From contig DGDU01000055.1 of the NCBI GenBank assembly GCA_002385605.1, forward strand, positions 1 to 21,511: a stretch of DNA of 21,511 bases, in the 5' to 3' direction. Below are positions 1-6,933 of the stretch, in pieces (the stretch's first letter is position 1; each line of letters begins with the position of its first letter). The position numbers and the translations under genes are program-made. The stretch is from Christensenella sp. UBA3944. Lineage in GTDB: Bacteria > Bacillota > Clostridia > Christensenellales > DTU072. The notes beneath the pieces were generated by a model. It made no database searches, was not told the DNA's origin, and worked only from the letters and a program-made list of their open reading frames with translations.

Positions 1-2
1 CA

Positions 3-395
3 TTAGCAACCGAGGCACATAAAGGGCAAACCGACAAGGCTGGGCAAGATTATATCTTACACCCGTTGGCGGTAGCTGAAAGCGTGTCTACGCAAACGGC
101 AAAAATTGTCGCTTTACTACACGATACGGTAGAAGATGCCGAAGTGTCGTTAGACGACATTAAGCTTGTATTTGGGGAAACGGTAGCCGAAGCGGTAGAT
201 GCTTTAACACGCCGAGACGGCGAGGAGTACTTTAAATATCTTGAACGTGTGAAAGCAAACCCATTGGCAAAGGAAGTTAAGTTAGCGGACCTTAAACACA
301 ATATGGATTTAAGTAGACTTAAGGTGGTAACAATAAAAGACTTGCAACGCATACGAAAATACGAACAGGCGAAAGAATTTTTAGAGAGGCAGTGA
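3..395 (+). CDS. HD-domain (p)ppGpp hydrolase-like protein, 5' end missing
   Basis: The reading frame is open from the left edge, so the true start lies outside the window; 130 residues are visible. The family is the small stand-alone alarmone hydrolases (Mesh1/SpoT-like HD domain), which remove pyrophosphate from (p)ppGpp using a metal ion. Visible motifs are AHKGQTDKAG, then LHPLAVA with the first metal-binding His, LLHDTVED with the HD pair and following acidic residues, and KLADLKHN with the last Asp. The metal site therefore looks complete. There is no synthetase domain after the HD domain. By eye the GC content is about 45 percent, lower than the roughly 55 percent of groEL next door. 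The substrate is inferred from the family; some relatives act on other nucleotides or are uncharacterised. Confidence 0.8.
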   Translation, partial: LATEAHKGQTDKAGQDYILHPLAVAESVSTQTAKIVALLHDTVEDAEVSLDDIKLVFGETVAEAVDALTRRDGEEYFKYLERVKANPLAKEVKLADLKHNMDLSRLKVVTIKDLQRIRKYEQAKEFLERQ

Positions 396-524
396 ATGGA
401 AATAAAGATATCGCTACCGCCACAGGCTTTAAAGCAATGGAACGAAAGCCTTGAGCAAAAGCTTCAATTTGATAAAATATATGGCAAATATGCTTGCAAG
501 GAAAAAAATGCTATGCTATAATAA
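396..524 (+). CDS. Possible 42-residue small protein
   Basis: An ATG follows directly on the TGA of the HD-domain gene, and GAGAGG at 384-389 sits 6 nt before it, so coupled translation is plausible. The product begins MEIKISLPPQALKQW and is charged, with no signal peptide or membrane segment. I recognise no family. Its last codons overlap the groES promoter: the TAA at 522-524 begins inside the TATAAT box. It may be a genuine small gene in an operon with the HD gene, the remnant of a longer gene, or chance. Confidence is low because of its length. Confidence 0.35.
494..522 (+). promoter_or_regulatory. SigA-type promoter of groESL
   Basis: TTGCAA (494-499), a 17-nt spacer and TATAAT (517-522), with a TG dinucleotide at 514-515 giving an extended -10. 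The predicted transcription start near 529 lies at the edge of the CIRCE-like operator, about 57 nt before groES. Confidence 0.8.
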
Positions 525-529
525 CGGCA

Positions 530-556
530 TTAGCAGTCCTTGCTTTAGATTGCTAG
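530..556 (+). promoter_or_regulatory. Degenerate CIRCE operator (HrcA binding site)
   Basis: TTAGCAGTC (530-538), a 9-nt spacer, then GATTGCTAG (548-556). The CIRCE consensus is TTAGCACTC-N9-GAGTGCTAA, so 8 of 9 and 7 of 9 arm positions match with the exact spacer length. It lies over the predicted start of transcription of groESL, the usual place for repression by HrcA. hrcA itself is not in the window. Confidence 0.75.
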
Positions 557-585
557 CAGAACTAAAAACAGACTGGAGGTATAAA

Positions 586-873
586 ATGAAGCTGAAACCA
601 TTGTTCGACAAAGTTGTTGTAAAACAAGTAGAAGCAAGCGAAACCACGGCAAGCGGCATAGTTTTGCCCAACAAAGCGCAGGAGAAGCCTCACCTTGCCA
701 AGGTCATTGCTGTCGGCGAAGGCGGCGTCATTGACGGTAAGGAGATCAAAATGGTAGTTAAAGTAGGCGACACCGTGCTTTACGGCAAGTATGCCGGGTC
801 GGAGTTCAAGCACGACGGAGAAGAGCTTATCATTCTTAGGCAAAGCGACATTCTCGCCATTGTCGAAGACTAA
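586..873 (+). CDS. groES: Co-chaperonin GroES (10 kDa)
   Basis: GroES forms the seven-subunit lid that closes the GroEL folding chamber in the cytoplasm. The 95-residue product begins MKLKPLFDKVVVKQVE and has the typical family length. It includes the mobile-loop region TTASGIVLP (about residues 20-28) that contacts GroEL, and the C-terminal ILRQSDILAIVE. The ATG at 586 is chosen because GGAGG at 575-579 lies 6 nt before it; a longer frame opening further upstream would run through the promoter and operator. groEL follows after 24 nt, forming the groESL operon under the CIRCE-like site. Nothing is missing or broken. Confidence 0.97.
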   Translation: MKLKPLFDKVVVKQVEASETTASGIVLPNKAQEKPHLAKVIAVGEGGVIDGKEIKMVVKVGDTVLYGKYAGSEFKHDGEELIILRQSDILAIVED

Positions 874-897
874 AAATCTAAAAAAGGAGAGTGTGAT

Positions 898-2517
898 ATG
901 GCAAAACAAATAAAGTACGGAGAAGAGGCGCGCAGAGCGCTTGAAGCAGGCGTAAACGCTTTGGCAAACACTGTTAAACTCACGCTGGGCCCCAAGGGGC
1001 GTAATGTCGTCCTTAGCAAGAAGTACGGGCTTCCCCTTATAACCAACGACGGCGTTACCATCGCCAAAGAAATCGAATTGCCCGATCCGTTCGAAAACAT
1101 GGGCGCCCAGATCATAAAGGAAGTTTCCACAAAGACCAACGATGTCGCGGGCGACGGCACCACCACGGCGGCTGTTCTCGCGCAGGCCATGATAAGCGAA
1201 GGCCTCAAGAATGTGGCGGCGGGCGCCAACCCCATGATGCTCCGCAAGGGCATACTCGACACCGTAGAAATCGCGGCCGAAGAGCTTAAGAAAATCAGCA
1301 AGCCCGTATCCGACAAACAGAGCATAGCTTCGGTAGCCAGCATTTCGGCGGGCGACGAAAAGATCGGCCAGCTTATCTCCGAGGCCATGGAAAAGGTCGG
1401 GAAAGACGGCGTTATCACGGTAGACGAAGGCAAATCCATGAAGACCGAGCTTAATGTCGTAGAGGGCATGCAGTTCGACAGGGGCTATGTAAGCGCCTAC
1501 ATGGTAACCAACACCGACAAGATGGAAGCCGAGCTGGACGACCCCGTCATACTCATCACCGATAAGAAAATCTCCAACGTACAGGAAATACTGCCCGTTC
1601 TCGAGCAGGTTCTTAAGGGCGGACACAAGCTGCTTATAATCGCCGACGAAATCGAAGGCGAAGCCCTTGCCACCCTCGTTGTAAACAAGATTAAGGGTGT
1701 TCTCAACTGCGTAGCCGTCAAGGCCCCCGGTTTCGGCGACAGGCGCAAGGCAATGCTGCAGGATATCGCCATCCTCACCGGCGGCCAGGTTATTAGCGAA
1801 GAGCTCGGCCTCGACCTCAAGGACGCCAACCTCAATATGCTCGGCAGGGCCAAGACCGTTAAAGTAGACAAGGACAACACGACGATAGTGGGCGGCGCCG
1901 GCGACAAGGACGAAATCGAAGCCCGCATCAAGTCCATCAAGGCCCAGATTGCCGAAACCACTTCGGACTACGACAGAGAAAAACTGCAAGAGCGCCTCGC
2001 TAAGCTCGCCGGCGGCGTAGCCGTCATCAATGTCGGCGCGGCGACCGAAGTCGAAATGAAGGACATAAAGCTCCGCATGGAAGACGCCCTCGCCGCTACC
2101 AGAGCCGCGGTAGAGGAAGGCGTTGTGCCCGGCGGCGGCATCGCCCTCATCTCGATAATCGATAAGGTAAAGAAGGCCACCGCCAGGTTTGAAGGCGACC
2201 AAAAGACGGGCGCCGAAATCGTCATAAAGGCCCTCGAGGCTCCCTTAAGGCAGATAGCAGCCAACAGCGGTGTGGACGGCGGCGTTGTTATAAATAATGT
2301 AATGCGCAAGAGAAGCCCGAGCTACGGCTACGACGCCCTCAGGGACAGATACTGCGACATTATTGAGGCGGGCATCATCGACCCCACCAAGGTTACCCGC
2401 ACCGCCCTTCAGAACGCCGGCAGCGTAGCGGCGACCCTCCTGACAACCGAGTCTATTGTCGCCGACATCCCCGAGCCTCCCGCTCCCGCTCCCGCGCCCG
2501 GCGGAGATATGTACTAA
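898..2517 (+). CDS. groEL: Chaperonin GroEL (60 kDa)
   Basis: GroEL is the ATP-driven folding chamber, a double seven-membered ring in the cytoplasm. The 539-residue product has normal length and begins MAKQIKYGEEARRAL. The nucleotide-site motifs are visible: LGPKGRNVVL near residue 30, DGVTIAKEI near 51, and DVAGDGTTTA (82-91) with the catalytic Asp at 86. GVVPGGGIALI marks the second half of the equatorial domain. The C-terminus is a Pro/Ala run ending GGDMY rather than the Gly-Met repeats of Escherichia coli; such tails occur in clostridial GroEL. The start is supported by AAAAGGAGAG just upstream. Transcription comes from the groES promoter and ends at the terminator 36 nt downstream. Confidence 0.98.
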   Translation: MAKQIKYGEEARRALEAGVNALANTVKLTLGPKGRNVVLSKKYGLPLITNDGVTIAKEIELPDPFENMGAQIIKEVSTKTNDVAGDGTTTAAVLAQAMISEGLKNVAAGANPMMLRKGILDTVEIAAEELKKISKPVSDKQSIASVASISAGDEKIGQLISEAMEKVGKDGVITVDEGKSMKTELNVVEGMQFDRGYVSAYMVTNTDKMEAELDDPVILITDKKISNVQEILPVLEQVLKGGHKLLIIADEIEGEALATLVVNKIKGVLNCVAVKAPGFGDRRKAMLQDIAILTGGQVISEELGLDLKDANLNMLGRAKTVKVDKDNTTIVGGAGDKDEIEARIKSIKAQIAETTSDYDREKLQERLAKLAGGVAVINVGAATEVEMKDIKLRMEDALAATRAAVEEGVVPGGGIALISIIDKVKKATARFEGDQKTGAEIVIKALEAPLRQIAANSGVDGGVVINNVMRKRSPSYGYDALRDRYCDIIEAGIIDPTKVTRTALQNAGSVAATLLTTESIVADIPEPPAPAPAPGGDMY

Positions 2518-2552
2518 TCAGCAAAACACCTCCTATCCCAAATATATAAAAG

Positions 2553-2581
2553 TACCGCGGTTATATGCCGCGGTATTTTTT
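2553..2581 (+). terminator. Rho-independent terminator of groESL
   Basis: A perfect 8-bp stem TACCGCGG (2553-2560)/CCGCGGTA (2568-2575) with a 7-nt loop, followed by six T. It lies 36 nt after the groEL stop. On the minus strand the same stem is followed by CTTTTA, so it may also end transcription of the convergent TspO-family gene. Confidence 0.92.
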
Positions 2582-2605
2582 ATGAGGTAAAACAAGGAAG
2601 CCGCT

Positions 2606-3070
2606 TCAGTTTAACATACATAAACCGAAGTTAAACGCGAAAATGTACACAAACCACGCCGTTGTCGGTATAATGGCGAGCCAAAGCTCCCTTGTGTTTT
2701 TTATGTAGTGGTGGATAAGAAAAGTAAGCCCAATAATTATGGCAAAAGATATCCCCAACGCGCCGTAGGCAGAGTGCCACTTAAAAAGGGTAAGCGGCCA
2801 AAGAAGCGAAAGGGCTATAATGCCCGCCCAGACGGCAAGAAAAATTCTAAGCTCCTTTTTCATCATCGTAAAGGCGCATGAGATTACGGCAAAGGCGAAC
2901 GCAGCGAAAAACCCCATCTCGTAAATTATGCCGTAGGGGGCGAAAGAGGGCTTTTTCAGCGAGGTGTACCATTCCCCGCCCGTGTCAGAGAAAAAGGAAA
3001 TAAAATACACCGCCGCGAACATCACCGCCAGCGAAGCGCAAAACGCCAGCATCAGCTTGAAATACTTCAT
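2606..3070 (-). CDS. TspO/MBR family membrane protein
   Basis: TspO/MBR proteins are small five-helix membrane proteins that bind tetrapyrroles and other hydrophobic ligands; their bacterial role is often unclear. The product has 154 residues, close to the usual 150-160. It shows the N-terminal hydrophobic segment (about 5-27), the family signature WYTSLKKPSFAP (34-45), and LSLLWPLTLF (88-97), which matches the helix-3 LNxxW region. Further hydrophobic helices follow, ending FAFNFGLCMLN. The Asn of the LNxxW motif is replaced, so this is a divergent member. No ribosome binding site precedes the ATG, and a TATAAT box ends only 5 nt before it. The gene is divergent from the lipoprotein gene and convergent with groEL. 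Confidence 0.82.
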   Translation of the reverse strand: MKYFKLMLAFCASLAVMFAAVYFISFFSDTGGEWYTSLKKPSFAPYGIIYEMGFFAAFAFAVISCAFTMMKKELRIFLAVWAGIIALSLLWPLTLFKWHSAYGALGISFAIIIGLTFLIHHYIKNTRELWLAIIPTTAWFVYIFAFNFGLCMLN

Positions 3071-3075
3071 AGTAG

Positions 3076-3081
3076 ATTATA
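3076..3081 (-). promoter_or_regulatory. -10 element of the TspO-family gene
   Basis: ATTATA on the plus strand reads TATAAT on the minus strand, 5 nt before the ATG. No good -35 hexamer is visible at 16-18 nt. If used, transcription would start at or next to the initiation codon. Confidence 0.45.
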
Positions 3082-3169
3082 TTAGGCTCTGTTAATATCG
3101 ATACCCGAAGGGCGCAAATTAACTATGTGTACAAACGCTGAATCCCTGCTGAGCCGGAGGTGATTTACA

Positions 3170-3198
3170 TTGACTGCCAACCGCCCTTGTGGTATACT
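3170..3198 (+). promoter_or_regulatory. SigA-type promoter of the lipoprotein-TsaC unit
   Basis: TTGACT (3170-3175), a 17-nt spacer and TATACT (3193-3198). Predicted transcription start is near 3205, immediately before the ATG at 3206. The site also overlaps an alternative translational start: GGAGGTGA at 3156-3163 followed after 6 nt by the TTG at 3170. Confidence 0.7.
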
Positions 3199-3205
3199 TT
3201 TTGAT

Positions 3206-5005
3206 ATGAAAAAACCGCTAATCGCGCTTGTGGCCGCTATAATGATTTTGTCGTCCCTGCTAGCGGGCTGCGACAAAAAAGCGGAGGTCAATTACAGCGA
3301 ATATTTCAATAATTTTTCCTCCCACAAGGGCTTCGAGGCCGTGTCCGAAAAGCTTGTTCTGGACAAGGATATTTTTGTGGACTCCTACCACAGCAGGTCG
3401 GGGCTGTATCTCATTAAAGAAGCCATAAAGCTCGGCTCGCAGACATACTACAATTACGGTTTCGCCACTCCCGATGGCGTCATTCTGGCGCCCAGGTACG
3501 CCCAAATTCTGGACATAAACGGAGATTTTGCCATTGCCGTAAAGAGGCAGGCTTTGGGTTCCAGCTTCACAAATAAGGTCGGGCTGGTGCGCATAAAGGG
3601 CGAAAACGCCGGCAAAGAGATGGGCTTTGCCCACGAGTACAGCTCGACCACCGCCCCGCTGTACACCTTTCTGGACAGCAAATACCTTATAATGTTCGGC
3701 GAAAAGGATAGGGGCGGCGTATACGATTACGCCACTGTTTACGATTACACCACGGCAAACGGCATGCTCGAGGTAGGGAGGGTATCCAATACCACCTTCT
3801 CTACGACATTTTCTCTTAGGGACGGATACCTCGCCGCCGTGGGCAAAAGCGTGGTAAGGTATTATTATTTCGACCGCATCGACAGCAACGGCTATTACTC
3901 TTTAGCTCCCGAGGGCGTCTGGGTGCCGTTTACCGAGGCCGACGGCTTCCCCGATATGAGCCTTGTTACCGTAAGCGTATTTTATCTCGGCAACGGCTGG
4001 TATGTCGAAACTGGCATGTACACCAGCGCCACACAGTTTACGGGCTACGAGCAGACCAAAACCTCCGAGAACAAGACCTATTATTATATAAACAAATCCA
4101 CCCGCTACAATATCAAGTCGGGCATAAGGTTCCCCACCGACAGGGTAACCCTTGTCGCAAACAAATACTCTTCCGAGTATGTCAAGGAGATGACCGCCGC
4201 CCTCAACACGGCAAATGTCTACCCCGACGACAAGCTGCCAATGTATCAGCCGCCCATAATCCCGCCCAGCGAGTTTATTAAGGAAGGCTATTCGCTTGTT
4301 TATTACGACTTCCCGTTTTACGACGACAGCGACAAGATAAGGTGGGGGCAATCCTTCTCGGTGTACGACAAAAACGCCGATATCATAAACCTCGAGGACC
4401 TGGTTATGCCTCTTTTGTTTGTGGACGGCGTGGGGCTTCAAAACAGCGACCCCGTCTATGAGCTTCCCGGGCGCGAGCTTTCTTACCATAAAGAGGATGG
4501 AAGCCTGATAACCCTGATGCCCGTTGCCGAGAAGTATTTTTACCACCCCGTTATGATAAACGACGGCATGATAGTGGGCTACCGCGCCGACTTTAACCAG
4601 GGCCCCGGCATGCTCACCACGATGATGGGCGCAATGAGCCTGGACGGCTCCGAAATCCCTTATGAATTCGTAGAGCTCACAATGTTTGTGGACGGCTACG
4701 CCACGGGCTCAAAAATCGTCGTAGGGGCGGATAACAAAAGGACAAGAGAGTTCTACCGCATAAGCAAAAACGGCGTTATAACCCCGATTGCGAATGTTTA
4801 CAGCCTGAAAAACGGTATGTATATCACCAAAGAGGGCGAAAAGTACGGTCTGTACGCCAACGACGGGCGTAAGCTTCTGGACGCAGAATACGAAAGCCTC
4901 GCCGTTATAGAGCATTACCTTGTGGACGGGCTTTATTTCGACGCCAAGGTCGTCGGCTCAAAGGACGGCAGGGGCATTATTTTTGAGGTTACCACCAAAA
5001 ACTGA
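3206..5005 (+). CDS. Secreted lipoprotein with WG-like repeats
   Basis: The 599-residue product has a lipoprotein signal peptide: MKK, a hydrophobic core, and the lipobox LLAGC with Cys22 as the lipidation site, so it should be anchored to the outer face of the membrane. Two stretches resemble WG (KWG) repeats: GFATPDGVILAPRYAQI near residue 85 and KYGLYANDGRKLLDAEYES near the C-terminus. Such repeats build beta-propeller-like or solenoid folds. The middle is rich in Tyr, Asp and Gly and has no motif I recognise. The start is uncertain: the ATG at 3206 gives a clean signal peptide but no ribosome binding site, whereas the TTG at 3170 has an ideal one and would add 12 residues (MTANRPCGILFD). 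The TsaC gene follows after 1 nt. No function can be assigned. Confidence 0.82.
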   Translation: MKKPLIALVAAIMILSSLLAGCDKKAEVNYSEYFNNFSSHKGFEAVSEKLVLDKDIFVDSYHSRSGLYLIKEAIKLGSQTYYNYGFATPDGVILAPRYAQILDINGDFAIAVKRQALGSSFTNKVGLVRIKGENAGKEMGFAHEYSSTTAPLYTFLDSKYLIMFGEKDRGGVYDYATVYDYTTANGMLEVGRVSNTTFSTTFSLRDGYLAAVGKSVVRYYYFDRIDSNGYYSLAPEGVWVPFTEADGFPDMSLVTVSVFYLGNGWYVETGMYTSATQFTGYEQTKTSENKTYYYINKSTRYNIKSGIRFPTDRVTLVANKYSSEYVKEMTAALNTANVYPDDKLPMYQPPIIPPSEFIKEGYSLVYYDFPFYDDSDKIRWGQSFSVYDKNADIINLEDLVMPLLFVDGVGLQNSDPVYELPGRELSYHKEDGSLITLMPVAEKYFYHPVMINDGMIVGYRADFNQGPGMLTTMMGAMSLDGSEIPYEFVELTMFVDGYATGSKIVVGADNKRTREFYRISKNGVITPIANVYSLKNGMYITKEGEKYGLYANDGRKLLDAEYESLAVIEHYLVDGLYFDAKVVGSKDGRGIIFEVTTKN

Positions 5006-5006
5006 T

Positions 5007-5990
5007 ATGGAAACTAAAGTAGGAAAAGAAGAACTGCTGGCGCTGGGCGGCGAGCTTATAAGAGAGGGCTTCCCCGTGGCTTTCCCCACCGAAACCGTTT
5101 ACGGGCTGGGCGGGGACGCGTACAACGAAAAAGCCGTCGAGGCGATTTTCAACGCAAAAGGCAGGCCGCAGGACAACCCCCTGATAGTGCATATATCCTC
5201 ACCAAAAGAGCTTGAGGGCGTCGCTGTCGATGTCCCCAAAGCAGCGTATAAACTTTTTGAGGTGTTCTCTCCCGGGCCCCTTACCCTTGTGCTCAAAAAA
5301 TCCCCCCTTATCCCCAAAAGGACGACGGGCGGGCTGGATACGGTAGGGGTAAGGATTCCCGACCACCCCTTAGCGCTAGGGCTCATTAAAGCCGCCGCCC
5401 GCCCCATAGCGGCGCCTTCCGCCAATGTAAGCGGCAGGGTAAGCCCAACAGAAGCCTCGCATGTCTTAGAGGATATGAAGGGCAAAATCCCTCTTATTCT
5501 CGACGGCGGAAAGACAAGGGTGGGCATCGAAAGCACCGTTTTGGACCTAACCAAAGATATTCCCGTAATTCTCCGCCCCGGCGCGGTAACCGCGGGCATG
5601 CTCGCGCCCGTTCTGGGCGCGGTTAAAGTGTTCAGCGGCGAAGTGGTTGTCGCCGAAGCCCCCGGGATGAAGTACAAGCATTACAGCCCCGTCTGCCCCT
5701 GCGTGGGCGTAAACGGCCCCCAAACAGCCAGAGCCGAGTACGAAAAGCGGGAAGGGGAGGGGCTTAACCCCGTGTTAGTCGCGAGCGATAACCTTATAGA
5801 AAAAAGCGGCATAAAAAACGCCATATCGCTGGGCAATTCTCCCGAAGCGGCTATGGCAAACCTTTTTTCCGCCCTCCGCAAAGCCGAAAAAAAATTCGGG
5901 TATATACTTCTCGAGTGGTTCGAGGGCGCCGATTACTATCCCGTCCAAAACCGTATCAAGAAAGCCACGGGCGGCGCGGTAATCAGATAA
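5007..5990 (+). CDS. L-threonylcarbamoyladenylate synthase (TsaC/Sua5 type)
   Basis: The enzyme joins threonine, bicarbonate and ATP to form threonylcarbamoyl-AMP, the first step of t6A37 modification of ANN-decoding tRNAs in the cytoplasm. The 327-residue product carries the YrdC domain with PTETVYGLGGDA, KGRPQDNPLIVH, PGPLTLVL, GVRIPDHPLA and AAPSANVSGRVSPT. A C-terminal Sua5 domain follows, introduced by the linker GMKYKHYSP, so this is the long Sua5/YwlC form. The ATG at 5007 lies 1 nt after the lipoprotein stop and has only a distant GAGG, so expression probably depends on coupling or read-through. Longer upstream readings overlap the lipoprotein and lack family similarity. The pairing with a lipoprotein gene has no obvious functional logic. 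Confidence 0.93.
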   Translation: METKVGKEELLALGGELIREGFPVAFPTETVYGLGGDAYNEKAVEAIFNAKGRPQDNPLIVHISSPKELEGVAVDVPKAAYKLFEVFSPGPLTLVLKKSPLIPKRTTGGLDTVGVRIPDHPLALGLIKAAARPIAAPSANVSGRVSPTEASHVLEDMKGKIPLILDGGKTRVGIESTVLDLTKDIPVILRPGAVTAGMLAPVLGAVKVFSGEVVVAEAPGMKYKHYSPVCPCVGVNGPQTARAEYEKREGEGLNPVLVASDNLIEKSGIKNAISLGNSPEAAMANLFSALRKAEKKFGYILLEWFEGADYYPVQNRIKKATGGAVIR

Positions 5991-6006
5991 CGAAAGTGCG
6001 CGCGCC

Positions 6007-6025
6007 AAGCTGATTTCGGCTTTTT
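6007..6025 (+). terminator. Weak terminator-like hairpin after the TsaC gene
   Basis: AAGCTG (6007-6012), loop ATTT and CGGCTT (6017-6022), a 6-bp stem with one G-T pair, then three more T. It lies 17 nt after the stop codon. The stem is short, so this is tentative. Confidence 0.4.
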
Positions 6026-6112
6026 GCGCAGTGTATATTATTCAATAAAGCCCGCATAAATTTTTACATTATATTTATTACTATAAGGATTTAAGTTAGG
6101 GGTGCTATTACC

Positions 6113-6141
6113 TTGCAATTTCTTACAATTTATTCTATACT
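6113..6141 (+). promoter_or_regulatory. SigA-type promoter of the rpiB-ntp operon
   Basis: TTGCAA (6113-6118), a 17-nt spacer and TATACT (6136-6141) in an AT-rich stretch. Predicted start near 6148 leaves a short leader of about 20 nt carrying AAAGGAGG (6153-6160) before rpiB. No other good promoter was found before the end of the operon. Confidence 0.75.
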
Positions 6142-6168
6142 AAATTAAGTACAAAGGAGGTAAATTTT

Positions 6169-6618
6169 ATGAAAATTGCTCTGGGTTCGGATCACGGCGG
6201 AATAACGCTTAGGGAAGCTGTAATTAAAGCGGTAGCCGACGGCGGGCACGAGCTTATCGATTTCGGCACCGACAAGAGCGACTCCTGCGACTATCCCGAT
6301 TACGCCTTGCTTGTCGCAAACGCCGTTGTGTCGGGCGTAGCGGACAAAGGCATACTTCTTTGCGGCACGGGCATAGGCATGTCGATTGCCGCAAACAAGG
6401 TAAAAGGCATAAGGTGCGCCCATGTGACCGATGTCTTTTCGGCTCAGATGTGCGCCGAGCACAACAACGCCAATGTAATCGCCCTCGGCGGAAGGATAAC
6501 CGACCCCGACACGGCATATAAAATCGTAACGACATATCTTTCGGCCGCTTTCGCGGGCGGAAGGCATCAGAGGAGGCTCGACAAGGTAGCCGCCATCGAA
6601 AACGGGGAGGAGCTATGA
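6169..6618 (+). CDS. rpiB: Ribose-5-phosphate isomerase B (RpiB/LacAB family)
   Basis: RpiB interconverts ribose 5-phosphate and ribulose 5-phosphate in the pentose phosphate pathway. The 149-residue product has normal length. Visible motifs are ALGSDHGG with Asp8 and His9, the Cys65 catalytic site in LLCGTGIGMSIAANK, AEHNNANVIALGGR with His98, and GRHQRR (131-136) for phosphate binding. The Cys and both His residues fit RpiB; closely related allose-6-phosphate isomerases cannot be excluded from sequence alone. The start is set by AAAGGAGG 8 nt upstream. It is the first gene of a long operon: the stop overlaps the start of the V-ATPase G/H gene as ATGA, an unusual partnership of a sugar isomerase with a rotary ATPase. 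Confidence 0.95.
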   Translation: MKIALGSDHGGITLREAVIKAVADGGHELIDFGTDKSDSCDYPDYALLVANAVVSGVADKGILLCGTGIGMSIAANKVKGIRCAHVTDVFSAQMCAEHNNANVIALGGRITDPDTAYKIVTTYLSAAFAGGRHQRRLDKVAAIENGEEL

Positions 6619-6932
6619 TTCAGGAGCTTATCGATAAGATAGCCGAAGCCGAGAAGAAGGCGGACGAAACGGTAGCCGCGGCGCACGAAGAGGCAAGGGA
6701 AATCAGCCTTAACGCCGAGGCCGAGGCGGCAAAAATAATCGCCAGCGCAAAGGCTCTTATTAAAGAGGAGCGCAAGTCCGCTTTAGAGGAAGCCGAAGCC
6801 GCCGCCCAAAAAGAGTTCGACGCGATAATAAAGAAGGGCGAGGAAGAGGCAAAAGCCCTCTGCGGGAACATAGACATCGCCAAAGAAGCGGCGGAAATCG
6901 CCCTTGAATACTACAAGCTGTACGAGAGGTAA
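6615..6932 (+). CDS. ntpF: V-type ATPase peripheral-stalk subunit G/H (NtpF-like)
   Basis: This subunit pairs with subunit E to form the coiled-coil peripheral stalk that holds the catalytic head against rotation. The 105-residue product is almost wholly Ala, Glu and Lys with heptad character from residue 1 to about 90, and no signal peptide or membrane segment. The length agrees with NtpF/AhaH proteins of about 100-110 residues. Its sequence alone is low complexity, but it lies immediately before subunit I exactly as ntpF does in Enterococcus hirae. Its ATG overlaps the rpiB stop by 4 nt, with GGGGAGG just upstream, indicating translational coupling. The next gene starts 1 nt after its stop. 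Confidence 0.88.
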   Translation: MIQELIDKIAEAEKKADETVAAAHEEAREISLNAEAEAAKIIASAKALIKEERKSALEEAEAAAQKEFDAIIKKGEEEAKALCGNIDIAKEAAEIALEYYKLYER

Positions 6933-6933
6933 A

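Noticed and set aside
451..585. Upstream extension of the groES reading frame to 451
   Set aside because: It would run through the promoter and CIRCE operator; the ATG at 586 has GGAGG at the right distance and gives the usual 95 residues.
562..2202. Long minus-strand ORF of 546 codons opposite groES and groEL
   Set aside because: It is antisense to intact groES/groEL and its composition mirrors the GC-rich third positions of those genes; no family features or ribosome binding site.
6026..6112. Possible riboswitch or leader RNA before rpiB
   Set aside because: The stretch is AT-rich without paired elements and lies upstream of the predicted transcription start, so it would not be in the mRNA.
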